The notes: a model not told the origin generated them from the sequence alone. A stretch of 64,000 nt of DNA from Botryotinia globosa (GCA_014898425.1 RCSZ01000003.1:1550001-1614000); one strand, 5' to 3'. Shown: positions 1-12,500, counted from the first letter of the stretch. Numbers and translations: made by a program.

Positions 1-2723
1 AAGGCTAATTTATTAGTTTGGAGTATGCGTATCGGTGCTTTGTCGATTTTCGGAAGATGGGGGATAGGGGGATAATGGGATATGGGATATGGGATATGGC
101 CCATGGGCGAGGGATCCAGTTTGTTGAGACTCGAGAGAGATTTTGGAAGGATTCAAGAAGGGAAATTTGGGACGTACGATCTTTCGTAGCTGTTGTCGAC
201 GCTCATACAGTGCTTCCTGACATAGGTATCTCTTCCCTATCTACTCGGGTCCATGTTATCTTCCTGTCTACTCGAGTAGTATATGATATGGTATGGATAT
301 GGTCTGTTTGAGTCGGTGCTTTGGGGCATTGCAGTGCAGATACCCATTATTGTACTCGAGTATTGTGGGCAAAGAAGCTTGTAGTCCACCCAGTGAGACT
401 GTCGTATTGCCGTATTCATGATTTTTATACGAATAGATATTGTATAGCCACCATGCTAGGATATGGACACCACGCGTCAAGACCCAAGATGGCGATAAGA
501 AGATAGAAGTGAATCAGGTGTTAGACACGCCATTAGATCTTGTATTGAATTTAATGAAGGATATAGTGGCGAAGGAGCTAACATCATAGAAAGGCCCTGA
601 GAATATTGCATGTGGCTCTGATGCATTCATCCTATCCAATTCTCTATCTCGTCTCTGATCCTGCATCGGAAGTGATACCAAATTCAATATCTGTACCGGA
701 AGCTTGCTTATATTATGCACTAGATGTGTTACGTGTAACGCTGAGGCGTACAGAATAACCTTAACAAGCGCATACGACTCTTTTTTTGGGTACGAAGTGT
801 GCAGCGGCATGTCTACCTAGTACCTACCTATCTACGCATAGGTACATACGGGAAAATCCCTCCTCCACGAGAAAACCATTCTGTTGTCATTTGTCTACAC
901 GGCAGAAACAAAACGTTCAATAAACTAGTCGTACTCGCAGTCGTACTACTCACATCGTACATACAAGTAGCAGAACAAGTGGATGTGAGATATTGACAGC
1001 AGCATCATCACCATGACACCATCACCGTAGCGATACTCCTGAGCCGTGATCCTATTATCCCGCAGTAATCCCAATAGTTCTATATGATGATTGAAGAAGA
1101 TCAAATCTCAAGCACTGTGTCGAAATCAAAGGCTCTTCGCATATCGATTTATCAAACGCAACGAGCGTATCTGATTCCTATCCAAGCTTGTCTAGAATGA
1201 AGTTAGTGTTCCGCGTTGTGCAAGGATTTATTAGGGGTAAAAGGTGGTTTTTGGCGGGTCTTGGTGCAACTATGTTGCCGAGAAGAGATTAGTTTCCCGG
1301 ATCCTAGTATCAAAAATCTAGGAACAGGAAGGGATCAGCTTCTCTAGAGCGAGATTACTTTGAAGAGTGAAAAGAAGAGGAAAGTTTGGTGTTTCAATAG
1401 ACTTGAGAATGGACGAATGAAGGGACATCATGACTGAGCATGTATTGATGGGACTACCAGATACTGGCTATGAAGATTTGGATTAATTTAGTGAACGAGT
1501 GATGCCGGCATGAAGGTCTGAGGAGTGGGAACTTGGAAGTTGGTGATTAGATGATGTGGACTTGGAGAACTGACAGACAGACGGGTAGACTGGGTAGCCT
1601 GAGTAGACTGGATCGATTGAGCGTGAAGATTGTTTGAACTTTGAACTTTTGAAGTGGAGGAAAGGAATGAGATAGAGTGAATGACACTGTGGTATTAGTT
1701 AATAGTTATGGATACTAATGGTTGAGCCAAGGTCAGACCAAACACCAAACCCGACCAGACCAGACCAGACTAGACCAGGTTATGAGGAGAAATAGCTGTT
1801 CATATTCACATTCATACAGAGTACTGCTTGCTTGCCTGCTACTCCGTACATTAGCCTACCTTCTTGCTGGTACAGTGGTACCATACTGGCACTGGCACTG
1901 GCACTTATTATTCTTATCATCTTTTTCTATTCCCCAACTGTCCCTAGTCGATTAGACAACCTTGGAATGCGTATACGGAGTAGACACTAACTGGTAACTA
2001 GCTACCTAGGTAGCTACAGTAATAGGTAGTGTAGTGTAGTGTAGTGTAGTCAGTATCTATCGCGCAACCATAAACCTCTCTCTCCCCTCCTTTTTCATGG
2101 CCATTTGACTCGACTCGACTCGACACGTCTCTATTCTTTTCATCTTCTTGGATATTCTTAATTTAAAATCCATTCGATCCTTATTACAGCAATTGTTCTT
2201 GTTATATACAACATAGTAAAACAACAACTATCACTTCGATCCTTTAATTGTTTATTTGTTATCGTCCTCCCTCAATCGGATTCCTCAAAGTTGCTACGAC
2301 TACCTAGCTGTACGATTAGGTTCTGAGCAACACCCGAGAGGAATCACCCGAGAGGAATCACACGCCTAATAAATCTTCAATCATTCATTCAAATCATCCA
2401 TCCAACCCAACTGAATCATATTTGACAACCAACCTCTTCAAAAGGAATTTAATTGAATCAATTGTCACAGACTCTTCAAAACAACAATTCGAAGATCTTT
2501 CAAAAATAGAAAAGTCGGTCGTTCTTACCTCGTTTCGAAAAGAGTACATACAGCACGCACGCTAGCATCACGGATTGGAGCTTCTACGAACCTACCTACT
2601 ATCTAAAGTAACCTTCCAAGCACCTTTATCAATCATTCCTCTGTTCGAGCATCGATTTACCAATATATCTCGAGCCAAAGAACCTTCTCAAATTAAAAGA
2701 AAGGTCACCAAATCAAACTCATC
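1..2723. other. Intergenic, no supported gene
   Basis: No reading frame here exceeds 100 codons or resembles a known family. The stretch has short pentamer runs (TAGTG repeats near 2026-2050, CGACT near 2107-2125). From about 2.1 kb it becomes C/T/A-rich with CA and TC runs, the composition expected of a long fungal 5' leader for the gene starting at 2724. Nothing else could be supported. Confidence 0.5.
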
Positions 2724-3335
2724 ATGTCCTCTCCTGTCGATGAGAAATCGACTCTTGTCGATACCAACGTTCTTACCATCAATCGACCTACTCCATCCCG
2801 CACACAATCCAATCAATCCGTTCTCAGCACAATCGAAGATGTCGACTCTACCCATTCTTTAAGTCCAACTCACACTCGCTACGAGAAAAGCAGTCTGTCT
2901 CAAGAAACATCTCCATTCTCTCCATTCTACAACCCAAACCCTACAAGATATTCGCTCGAAGCACAAAAATCCTCATCGAAGCATAATATGGCGATGTACG
3001 ATACAGATGTTGAAGCTTGTCTCACACCACAACAAACAACGAAGAGTGGAACATTGTTGGCGAAGGCGAAGACGGGCGCGACACAGGAATGTACGGTATG
3101 GCCTGGTCAACAACAAATGAAGAGGAAGAAGAAGGCTATGAAGCAACACAGACTGAGCGCAGGCATCTGTGGTTGCATGGCTGGTTTTGATCGAAAGACG
3201 AGAATCTGGTTCAAGGTCCTGATTGCTTTAGTGGTCGTTGCTCTTGCTGTCGGTGTTGGAGTCGGTATCTCTAGAGCTGTTGGAGGAGGAGTCTGGAAAA
3301 ATTCGCAGAGCACGAACACTGCTATTCCCAGCTAA
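2724..3335 (+). CDS. Small C-terminally anchored membrane protein, unknown function
   Basis: An uninterrupted 203-residue frame. I do not recognise the family. The first ~155 residues are polar and Ser/Thr/Pro/Gln-rich, as in a disordered cytosolic tail. A Cys-containing basic stretch (CGCMAGFDRKTR) precedes one hydrophobic helix at about residues 158-180, rich in Val/Ala/Gly with repeated GVGVG, followed by a short tail. This layout (long soluble N-terminus, basic collar, single helix, short tail) is common among uncharacterised Pezizomycotina proteins and suggests a type II or tail-anchored protein, but that is inference. The start is the first ATG after a C/T-rich leader, in an ATCATG context. 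No intron is needed. The opposite-strand frames over the same bases are shadows. Confidence 0.7.
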   Translation: MSSPVDEKSTLVDTNVLTINRPTPSRTQSNQSVLSTIEDVDSTHSLSPTHTRYEKSSLSQETSPFSPFYNPNPTRYSLEAQKSSSKHNMAMYDTDVEACLTPQQTTKSGTLLAKAKTGATQECTVWPGQQQMKRKKKAMKQHRLSAGICGCMAGFDRKTRIWFKVLIALVVVALAVGVGVGISRAVGGGVWKNSQSTNTAIPS

Positions 3336-4353
3336 TTGGAATGAATTGGCCAATAGATAAGTGTACAAGGTATGTTCGACTCTGTCAAATCGATGCCAAT
3401 CGATGACATATTTGATGCTAATTGTGTCTAGATATGATCTCCGTCTATATCGGCGTACAGCACATCCTCTGCTACTGCATCCTCGACCCACTATACACAA
3501 ATACCTCGCAGCATGAGACTCGCAGATCTCTTGGCCTTTCCAATTCGATTGATCACCCAATCCTAAATTAAGTCGCCTTGTACATACACTATTTTCGATG
3601 TCGGTCCTTCAATCACATCATCGTTCTTGGGCGTTCGCGGAGCATCTTTTCTCTTAGTTTCTTATTTCTTTCCTAGCGCAGGGTGAAATAAGCATAAAGC
3701 ACCAACATTCTTTCAACGTTTTGTTTTTCCGTTACGACATATTGCATATGACATAGCTACATGTTGTGCATATGTTATGTGGTCCATGGCGTGGAGACGC
3801 TCTTTCTCTTTTCTAATCATCGGTCGTGTCTAAAGTTCGAGGGAGGCAGGGCGATGGAAAATTTTGCTCGATTTCTGATTTCTCTTGCTGTGCATAGATG
3901 ATATGAGGCGACGATTGTGATGGTAGTGGTATGGGGATGAGAATGTTCATGCACTGCATACAGACATATCGTACGTGGATAGATGAGGACAAAACCTGTA
4001 TTTGGAGTATTGGAGCGAAATGGATGAATGGATGAGATGGAGGGAAATATGGGAAATGCTAATGATATGACCACCAACTACTTGATGAACTTTTTACATC
4101 TTTTGTGACTGTCGATGTGAAATTGAGTTGATTGACTCCAGTAACTTTGTCTTCAACAAATCGTTCAGGAACGTATAGCACAAATGCAAGAAGCACGAAC
4201 AAAGAGAATGAATAAACAAATGAATAAATGAATAAAACTAATCACAGCGAAAACATTACAAGAGACATGGGCACAGCAGTCATTTATCAATCAACATATC
4301 TCAATCGGAGATAGAAGGAAATATCGGCATCTTGGTAAGCCAGCCCATTCGCA

Positions 4354-4388
<35 letters not shown>

Positions 4389-5167
4389 AAGAATCAAAAG
4401 ATGCATCTGAGTGGAGTTTTGAGGTCATTTTTTCTCTTCGAAGCGGAAAATGGAAATTTGGCGGATTTCCGAATCCGAATGGATGGTTGGGTGATGGGTG
4501 GGTGGATGATTGGGTGGATGGGTGATTGGGATTATGTAATGTGAGATTGTGTGCATGGAGTGGAATTTCTGAGGGAGGGAGGGAAGGAAGGAAGGAGGGA
4601 AGGAACTTGGAAGGAGAAGGAAAAGGAGGGGAAAGTTGGAAGGGAAAGTTGGAAGGGGGGTATAGGTATGGGTATTGTGTGAGATGAGGAGAGAGGAGTT
4701 TTGGTTTTAGGGTAGGTGAGAGAGAGAGAGAGAGAGAGAGATATGTTTTTGAGTGAGTTGTGAGTTTGATGATGAATGATGATGGATAATAGATAATAGA
4801 TAGTAGATGATTAGTTTATTGATTGATTGAATGGTTTGGAAGTTGGTGGCTGGTTTGATATTTTGGAGATTTATAATGGAAGGAAAGGAGTAAAGGGAAG
4901 TTTGATATCTGAGGTTCTGGATTTCTAGGGGATTAGGGGATTGAGAGGAGAGTTGATGTTTCTCGATTGCTTTACTTTATGTGAGGATTATAAATTGAGT
5001 TTTGTAGCTTTCTGGGATTGTGATTTGTTATAGAAATAGTAATAATAATGGTATTGAGTATTTCATGTCTTTGTGGTTTCAACTGAAGAATGGTTGTATT
5101 TGTTATTTCATAATAAAGATTGTTGTTTTCCTTCTGGCCCCTCCCTCAATAATGTATTTCTATATTT
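3336..5167. other. Intergenic with microsatellites
   Basis: No gene is supported. Contents are low-complexity: a (CA)n run at 4355-4387, G/A-rich GGGA/GGAA tracts at about 4570-4660, (GA)n at 4718-4741 and TAGATAATAGA-like repeats near 4790-4810. The region probably includes the 3' ends of both flanking genes, which converge here. Confidence 0.5.
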
Positions 5168-6076
5168 CTAAATTTCAAAATCTAATATCTCTACCTTCCC
5201 CTGTTCCTCCTCCTCAACATCATCTTCTATATCCACGATTTCAATCTCAAATTCAAGCTCATACTCGATATCATCATCATCATCATCATCATCCACATCC
5301 ACTCCCTCCTCTACAATTTCAAACTCAACCTCAAATTCAATCACCTCCTCTTCATTATCTTCCTCTTCCTCTTCCACATGTCCCAATCTCCCCTCCAACT
5401 CCTCACACTTATCCCATCCCTCAACAATCCAAACCATTCCTCCATCACTTCTCATCTCTCTCCAATCCTCCCTCCTAACCCCCATCTGCCAGGTTCTCAG
5501 AACCCCCTCCTCACACATTCCTAATCCTCCGTTGATTTCCGCATCGCCTCGATTATCCTCACATCCTTCCGCGTGTAGAATCCAGGGTTCCATGATCTCT
5601 ATTTCCATTTCTTCTTCCTTCTTCTCATTTTTACCATGACACTTTTTCTTTCGATTCTTCTTCTTGAGTTCCTCGTCTGCATGGCCCGGGGACGCGAAAA
5701 TGTGTTTTTGTTTATCTTTCTCAATACTGTTGATCTCAACGGGAAAATATACCCAGAATCTTTCACTCCCATCGCCTCCTGCACCATCACATCCACACCC
5801 GGAACTGAAATCGTACACATATCCCCAGTCATCAACGATATTTGGATGGAGGGCAACGGGCTCAACAATCCCTTCGCAGAAACCGGGGAGTTTTGCTGAA
5901 GCGTGTGGTTCGAGGGCGCCGGGGGTGTAGGGGGTTAGGAAAGTAGCAGAGTAGGAGATGCATTTATCGGGTGATGTGAGTGGGGCCTGGGAGGGTGAAT
6001 GTGCGAGGACAGAGACGGGAGGGTGAAGAAAGGCGAGGAGAGGAAGGTAACGGATGAGGTTGGTTAGGGTATGCAT
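5168..6076 (-). CDS. Putative secreted protein with very acidic C-terminus
   Basis: A single-exon frame of 302 residues. Residues 1-25 look like a cleavable signal peptide (hydrophobic LIRYLPLLAFLHPPVSVLA, then HSPSQ). Cys residues are scattered through the middle (KCISY, GFCEG, GCGCDG, KCHGK, EGCED, GMCEEG, KCEEL), which fits an oxidised extracellular protein. A Lys/Glu-rich linker (KKKNRKKKCHG) sits near residue 140. The last ~70 residues are almost pure Glu/Asp with Val/Ile, including nine consecutive Asp from an (ATC)n run on the plus strand. I do not recognise the family. The Asp/Glu tail lies in low-complexity DNA, and a 152-codon frame on the plus strand overlaps it, so the C-terminal end is the least certain part. 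The signal peptide and the balanced composition upstream favour the minus-strand gene. Confidence 0.55.
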   Translation of the reverse strand: MHTLTNLIRYLPLLAFLHPPVSVLAHSPSQAPLTSPDKCISYSATFLTPYTPGALEPHASAKLPGFCEGIVEPVALHPNIVDDWGYVYDFSSGCGCDGAGGDGSERFWVYFPVEINSIEKDKQKHIFASPGHADEELKKKNRKKKCHGKNEKKEEEMEIEIMEPWILHAEGCEDNRGDAEINGGLGMCEEGVLRTWQMGVRREDWREMRSDGGMVWIVEGWDKCEELEGRLGHVEEEEEDNEEEVIEFEVEFEIVEEGVDVDDDDDDDDIEYELEFEIEIVDIEDDVEEEEQGKVEILDFEI

Positions 6077-7307
6077 ATTTGGATAAGACGGGAGATTTGT
6101 GTGGATTGCTGCGTATATTTGGAATTGCTTCTAGAACCAGTAACTTAAAGCAGATAACACAAATGGAAGAGATAGAAAAAAGAAACTCGGGGAGAAATAG
6201 TAAGAAGTCGAGCTTTCCCTTGAAACCAGCTTCAACCTTGGCTTTGAAGAAAATGGAGCAGTCAAGGAATGACGCAAATATATGCCTACATTTACCAACA
6301 GATCAGCTGTTTGCAACCTTGCCCTGAAAAGGTCTGCCTTGATCTTCAACTCCAATATGAGTCTGTACATACACAATAAAAGCAATTTCAGACCGTCTCA
6401 GCCATCGTCCTTCGACCAGAAACGGTCACCATATATCCATACTTGAAAAATAAGCGATCTACAAAAGACTTCAAACTTGTGGCGAACGATGAGGTGTCAG
6501 TCGTCCTACAGCTAAGCGCTGGACGGATCTCAGGTCGCTTCATCCCTCGACTGAATGTTTGCTGTGCGCTTAGTTTGATTGGCGCCAACATTACGCATAC
6601 CTTACAACGTACTGCATCCTTCACTTGAATCAATGCATACTCGATCTGTAAATATCTTTCTTCCACAGAATAGATTAATTCGTGTAGAAGGAATGCGCAA
6701 GAATGAGAATCGTCTGCGAACACTCGATCTCAATTAACCGCTTCCCTGCGTCTCCTCCTCTTCCAAGTCCCTCGCATAAAATTAAAGGGATTAAAGAAAG
6801 TCGTGCTTCAGTTATTGAGACTGGTGTAAGGTTCACTACTGGGATAGTTATTGAGCATTGCCGGGACTGAATGAATTGAGATGCTGAATCACCAACCTCA
6901 AGGCACATTCGGAGCACTTGCTTAATGATGGATCTATCTAGCTCTTCTTGTCCAGTGTTCGCGACCGAGAATGAATATACGTCGAAACAATAATATTTGG
7001 AAAATAATCACTAGATATAAATTTCTTTTGACAAGAGCGAAACAAGTTAGGTGGTATGTGAAGGAAAGTGCAGAAGAGAGTAATAGGGTTGCCTAAGTTA
7101 CCTAGTATCCTCCTAGTGATTTTTCGGTTCAACGATGGTTGGTCAGTAAGGTAATTTCTGACGAAACCATGAGCAAACTATACGATCACGTTAGGAGATT
7201 TCAATCAGCAAAGTATTTCGCAAGGAAAATGAAATTTGTCGATGGCAGTAACAAGTGCGAAGAAAAAAAGCCAGTGCTTTAAGCGACTTTATAAGATTGA
7301 CTGCCAT

Positions 7308-7377
7308 GATTTCTGATTTCTGATTTCTGATTCCTGATTCCTGATTCCTGATTCCTGATTCCTGATTCCTGATTCTT
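7308..7377. repeat. Heptamer tandem repeat (GATTYCT)10
   Basis: Ten head-to-tail 7-bp units. The first three or so read GATTTCT and the later ones GATTCCT, so the array grades from one variant to the other. Confidence 0.9.
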
Positions 7378-7565
7378 GGATGAAAATGAAATACATACCT
7401 ATCAATAGCTAGTACCTGCACAATGAAATGGTGAAGTCACGCGCTCATTTCTACACGTCATTTTGCCGCCAATTGAGGCTAATAGCTGATACCCACATAG
7501 TCATGATGGGGTACAGTGCGTAATACTGTAACAACCAAATGGACAAACCGGAAAACCTTGGGATT

Positions 7566-7613
7566 GGAAAGGGAAAGGGAAAGGGAAAGGGAAAGGGAAA
7601 GGGAAAGAGAAAG
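7566..7613. repeat. Hexamer tandem repeat (GGGAAA)n
   Basis: About eight units of GGGAAA/GGAAAG, degenerating at the right end. It produces the artificial Ser-Leu run on the minus strand. Confidence 0.85.
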
Positions 7614-7862
7614 GCAAAGGGACCAAAAACTCCGAGTTTTGAATCTACTGTATCCAGACGAGCCAGACTCCAGACTCCAGAGTGAAAATATATGACCGAA
7701 CTTATGGCGACCTGATAGGCTAATTCCTATATATAAACTCTGCATAGCTGCCGGGCTTTTGCAACATTCTCCGTTTGGCTGCGGTGCGAAGTACGAAGGT
7801 AGACAGGCACCGCCCGAGAACAGCCACCCACCAGAGAGATTGTGATATCGATATCGTGTAGT

Positions 7863-7985
7863 CGTATATCTCGTATATCTCGTATATATCGTATATATCG
7901 TATATTCGTAATCATCATCGTGCGGCCACCAGTGGGCAGGAAGGAGAGAATTGGCAGTCGAGAATCGAGAATCGAGAATCGAGAA
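7863..7985. repeat. Short arrays CGTATATCT (9-mer) and GAATCGA (7-mer)
   Basis: Two small tandem arrays. The first has about five 9-bp units (CGTATATCT/CGTATATAT) at 7863-7909. The second has about four 7-bp units of GAATCGA type at 7958-7985. They are separated by unique sequence and lie about 0.5 kb right of the GATTYCT array. Confidence 0.7.
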
Positions 7986-8845
7986 GACTTTTGGTTTGAC
8001 TTGGCGAAATCGGGTCATGCCGAGATCAACGTTTGGCCTCGAGTAAGAATAAATTAATCCTGCGCATTCCTATTACAATCGACAAGTGTCAAATTAAAGA
8101 ATGAATTTTAATTGTATCATGTATCCGAGAGGTTTCAGTCACGACATGCATTCATTCATTCATTCATTCATTCATTACTCGATGAGGGTAAGCTCGTAGG
8201 TAATATGGGGGACCCGATTTATTATATGATATATGACCTGATGACATAATCTCGATAATCTCCGATATCCTAAAATACCTACAATCAATACCTTCCCACC
8301 TTCCCACCTTCCTAAGTTCCTAGCGATCTACCTACATAGTACGAGTCGTTTCGCACATACCTACATTCATACATCCATTCGTACAGTGCCACCAGTACAT
8401 ACAAAATCCAGATGAGCCATCCAATTATTTATTCAGCCTCGTACTTGCCGGTCCAATGACCAATGGAATCCGTTCCTTCATCTTCACCTCGGTAGGGACC
8501 TAGTACAAGATAAAATTGACAAGGTTTTGGGGTGGCTCGTGTCGTCTTCACTCACTCACTCACTCACTCACTCACTCATTCATCCATCCATCCATCCATT
8601 ATCCATTCATTCATTCCCTACCTTCCTAGTCCCTACCCATTTCTGGATTCAAGTCTAAACTTTTTTTATTCCTCTGCCCTTTCTCCTAATTGACCTCCCT
8701 ACCAATACGACGCTTTAGATAGTAACTCATATTTGGTATTGTATTGCGAAGAGGCTTTGCACCGCATTTCTCACTCTCGATCGTTATATTTCTCTTCGCG
8801 TTCTTGCATTTTGGTGTTGGATTCAGAGATCTGAAAGAATTGGGC

Positions 8846-10405
8846 ATGATGGATGTGATCCGTCCACGAAGACCACATCACAAGAGTCGAACCGGATGTC
8901 TCCAATGCAAATCAAGAAAGGTCAAGGTATGTATGCTCTTCTTGCTGTCGTTTGGAGCGAATGCATTTCCATTTCCATATATTGCAGGTCTGCATATATC
9001 ATTGCTGCACCAATAGAACATCCTAGTCTGTCATGAAAAGCTCTCTGGTAGACACAATATTCTCAATGGGGTTCTCGGCGTTGCACCCACATTACTCATT
9101 ACACGCTTTTTCTCCAATTTTTCCCCCAAATTTTTATTTTTTTATTTCAAGGATCCAGCTGACAGACATGTTAAAAAGTGTGATGAGAAGAAACCATCAT
9201 GCCAGAAATGTCAAAGTTATGGCTCAGGTTCAGAATGCTCTTATTTGCGTACACATCCCATGAAGAGTCTTCATAGTCACGAGATTCAGTGTAGTGCGAT
9301 GATGCGTCAAGGCTCAAAGTCAAAATCACCAGCGTCGGATCTGTCACCTTCAAGAGTTGAATTGAGTCCTAGACCGGTTGTTTCGCCTGCTCCATCTCTG
9401 CCCGCTTCAAATTATTCCTTTTCTATCCTTGATATGGAACTACTTCATTATTACACCATGTATGGCGTTTCAGATTTCGTCGACTTTGCTACTGGCCAAG
9501 AACTCTATAGAACAACTGTCGTCGAACTAGCTTTTCAGTTTCCATTTCTTATGCATGAGATTCTTGCTTTGGCTGCCTTGCAATTATCATATGCTCGACC
9601 CCTCAAAGCTGCTTACTATCACGGAGCATCAACTACTCACCTGACTGCCGCTCTCCAACTATTTCAATCTGCGATTTCGGATCTCACGGCCGAAAACTTT
9701 CAAGCGTGTTTCGCGTTCACAACCATCATGTTTACATTTGCCTGGACGTCACAGGATTCCAATCTGCCCAATCACCTGTTCTTTGGGCCCGATTGTGCCG
9801 AAAATGAAAGTACATTCCCTCACTCGCAATGGGTGAAGCTTTACCGAGGTTCCAATTTCATACTCAAGAGTACGTGGGAAAATCTGTCTCGCGGTCCGTT
9901 CAAAGTGCTATTCGATCCTTGGATTGATTTTCAACGAGATTATATCCCACCCCTCGACCCAGTTGACGATTCCCATGTCTCTTCGCTAGCAAGCGCGTGG
10001 TCTAGTACTTCTGCATGCGATCTTTCGCTCGAAGAGCGACAGCATTTGGATAATGGACTCGATATGTTGAAACGAGTTTTTGGACTCCTGAGAGCACCTA
10101 ATGCACCTTCACCCCTAAGTGTGGTTATGAGTTGGTTTTCTTCCATCACCGATGAGATGGAGGCGATGCTGTCTAAGAGAGTGAAAGAAGCATTATTAAT
10201 CGTGGCGTATTATTGTGTGTGCATACATCGTGTATCACATGTATCGTGGATGAGTGGGAAGGGGAAGAATTTGTTGCAGACTACTCTGGATGAGTTGGGG
10301 CCTGGATGGGAGCAATGGACGGCGTGGCCTATAGAAGTCGTTTTGGGGAGGGAATGGAGGGGTGGAAAGACGATGAGTGTGGATTTTATTAGTGGCGCAT
10401 CATGA
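8846..10405 (+). CDS. Zn2Cys6 transcription factor, sterol uptake control (Upc2)-like
   Basis: Two exons: 8846-8926 and 9179-10405 (phase-0 intron of 252 nt, donor GTATGT, acceptor TTAAAAAG), giving 435 residues. The splice rebuilds the zinc-cluster: GCLQCKSRKVK from exon 1 and CDEKKPSCQKC...C from exon 2, i.e. six cysteines spaced as in fungal binuclear-cluster DNA-binding domains, near residues 18-50. After a Ser/Pro linker the middle (from MELLHYYTMYGV, about residue 105) matches the fungal-specific regulatory domain of sterol-uptake-control-type proteins (PFLMHEILALAALQLSYARP...YY...H). The protein is likely a nuclear DNA-binding activator; its targets cannot be inferred. I chose ATG 8846 rather than the in-frame ATG at 8744 because the extra 34 residues would be a hydrophobic helix. 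The usual C-terminal part is somewhat short, so a missed 3' exon is possible. Confidence 0.85.
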
Positions 10406-10796
10406 GGAGTTTTTGGAATTACGTGCATGCATTTGAGAATTGGCGTTGGAGATACCAGTTGGACGGCTTTTGTTGCATTAATCAGGCGTACTTTGGTAAA
10501 TCAGCGGGGATGCATGGGTGTGACTAGTTAAGTGTTGATTGGATAGTTTGTGTTTATATCGAATAATACCCCCCATACTTGCTCAAGAATCCGTGGTGTA
10601 CTCCTCAAACCTTCCTCATTAACGCCGCAGAATTAATATGGAGAATTCCAATGCCGATAAACCCAATAACTCTCGCTACAACCACTGCAATACGATCATG
10701 ATAGACCGAAGCTGCAATAGCAATCTTCGCTCTACTTCTCACCTCGAAACCTTCAAATGATATTCGTGTCCTCCTCCCCTTCCTTGTTGACCAACC
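10406..10796. other. Convergent 3' intergenic region
   Basis: About 390 bp between the 3' ends of the zinc-cluster gene (plus) and the Vps60 gene (minus). No coding or structural signal stands out. It presumably holds both 3' UTRs. Confidence 0.5.
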
Positions 10797-11520
10797 TCAA
10801 GTAGCAGCTTCCTTAACCTCACCCACCTTTTGTGGCGGCTCATCAATAAAACTCGGCACCTCATCCACCATAAAACTCGGTGTCCCCTCCGCCATGCCCC
10901 CCAAACCCTCCAACTCCGCCTCCTCCCCCAGCGCCTCCAACTCCGCATCCAGCTCCGCCTCGTCCACCTCCTCAGGTAAATCATAACTCCTACTAATACT
11001 CTCCTGAATCTCATTTCCCACCTCCATCAAATCCGCCATTTCATCCTGCATCCTCTCAATCTTATCGATATCAATCTTGCCATACTGTTTTTTCAGGGCC
11101 GCATTTGTCGACTTGAGTGTCGACACGGTCGTCATGACGTTTTGCAGATTATCTTGCATCATGGCTGCGCTTTCCATGTTGTAGGATTGCTGCTGCAGTT
11201 GGTCGCGCTGGCCTTCGTACATTTTGCGGCGTTGCAAAACTTTGAGTGCTTTCTGTTTGATGGCGGTTTTGCCCGGGCCGTCGCGCATCTTGGAGAGCTT
11301 GGTTTGGTAGGAGGTCAGTTCGGCGTTTATGGAGGCCAGTTTGACGTCGAGGGAGGAGATGCGTTCGTCGACCTAGAGGAGGGGGGGTTAGTCGCGGTAT
11401 GGCATGGCATGGCATGGAGGATGAGGATGAGGGGAGAGGGAAAGGTAAATGTACATTTGAAATGGCCGAACTGAGGGTTGGTTTGGGGGTTGAGGACTTT
11501 GCGCCGAATAATCTATTCAT
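10797..11520 (-). CDS. VPS60: ESCRT-III-associated protein Vps60/CHMP5
   Basis: Two exons on the minus strand, 11520-11455 and 11372-10797 (82-nt phase-0 intron), encoding 213 residues, close to the 219-229 of human CHMP5 and yeast Vps60. It starts with the family signature MNRLFG, followed by a Pro/Ser stretch and the Snf7-type helical core (VDERISSLDVKL, KMRDGPGK..KQKALKVLQRRKMYE, QRDQLQQQSYNME). A conserved acidic EIQESISRSYDLPE..DEAELDAELEAL segment follows, which in CHMP5 binds LIP5/Vta1. The protein acts at endosomes, where with Vta1 it stimulates the Vps4 ATPase that disassembles ESCRT-III during multivesicular-body sorting. The tail ends in a Pro/Val-rich linker typical of fungal members. 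Identification is firm. Confidence 0.93.
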
Positions 11521-12038
11521 CTTGATGGTATGATGAGAATGTGTTGAAGATTTTCAAATTTGTGTTTTGCAATAAATATTGTGCAAGAATTTGATGTCTC
11601 AATTATGAATTATGATTGATTAGGTAGGTAGTCTTGAAGGTCCAGGCTGCTGTAGTGTGATGATTGATTTGCTTGTTCGGAAACATGCTGGTTATTCGTC
11701 ATTGGTATCAAATCTCAGCCGGGGGTTTGTCTCGGTTAATTGCCCATTTATGTATCTTTATCGGGACATCACGTGGCTTTTCGCTGGGATTCAATCTCAT
11801 CATTCATATCATTTCCATCTTTTCACCATTTCATCATTTCCCTATCAGACAGACATATGCAAGACACGTTGTCAGTCGGTTACTTGGGGGTGAATCAAGT
11901 ACATAGAAGGAAGGTGTATTACATAGTCATGTATAAGAAGTGGTATATGGATTGCGAGATGATGAAATCACTACATCTATCTATACACAGACTCCATACT
12001 CCATACTCCATACATACCCAGTATTCACCATAGATCGA

Positions 12039-12074
<36 letters not shown>

Positions 12075-12464
12075 GAGTGAGGGGCTTGAATCAACAACCT
12101 ACCAGTACCTACTCCCTACCCAGGTCGCTATTGGTTCTCCCTATCTCATGATTCTCATCTCTTGTAAAAGGAGTCGGACTTCTTGGTGATCATAGCAGAA
12201 AGGTCCCTGATACCACCTAATTTCAAAAGGCTGGAGCAAGGCAGAAAAAGTAATCATATCAACTTGTACCCACTCAACTAACTTCCCTATCTTCCCAAAC
12301 TTCAACGAACTTTGACGCCCAGAATTGGAAAATTGATCAAGTAAGAAAAAAGACAAGACCACAGAGAGACCCAAACCACTTTGAACCCCACCATCGACCT
12401 GCCTTGCCTCCTTGCCTTCTAGGACAGACCAAGATTTTCTGATTTTTGAACAATAAGAGAGAGG

Positions 12465-12500
<36 letters not shown>

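Larger units (their letters stand above)
6077..8845. other. Intergenic, repeat-rich
   Basis: No gene is supported. The longest alternative frames (111 codons minus at 6388-6723; 179 codons minus at 7479-8018, made largely of repeat-derived Ser-Leu and Tyr-Thr runs) show no family signal. The stretch holds several short tandem arrays, listed separately, plus (ATTC)n near 8149-8176 and ACTC/CATC runs near 8549-8615. The 8.2-8.8 kb part is CT/CA-rich and probably promoter or leader of the zinc-cluster gene. Confidence 0.5.

Noticed and set aside
5020..5478. 152-codon plus-strand frame over the secreted-protein gene
   Set aside because: Runs of His/Pro/Ser from repeats, no start context or family; the minus-strand frame has a signal peptide and balanced composition.
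7479..8018. 179-codon minus-strand frame
   Set aside because: Composed largely of GGGAAA-, CGTATATCT- and GAATCGA-repeat translation (SLSLSL, TIYTRYTRY); no family signal.
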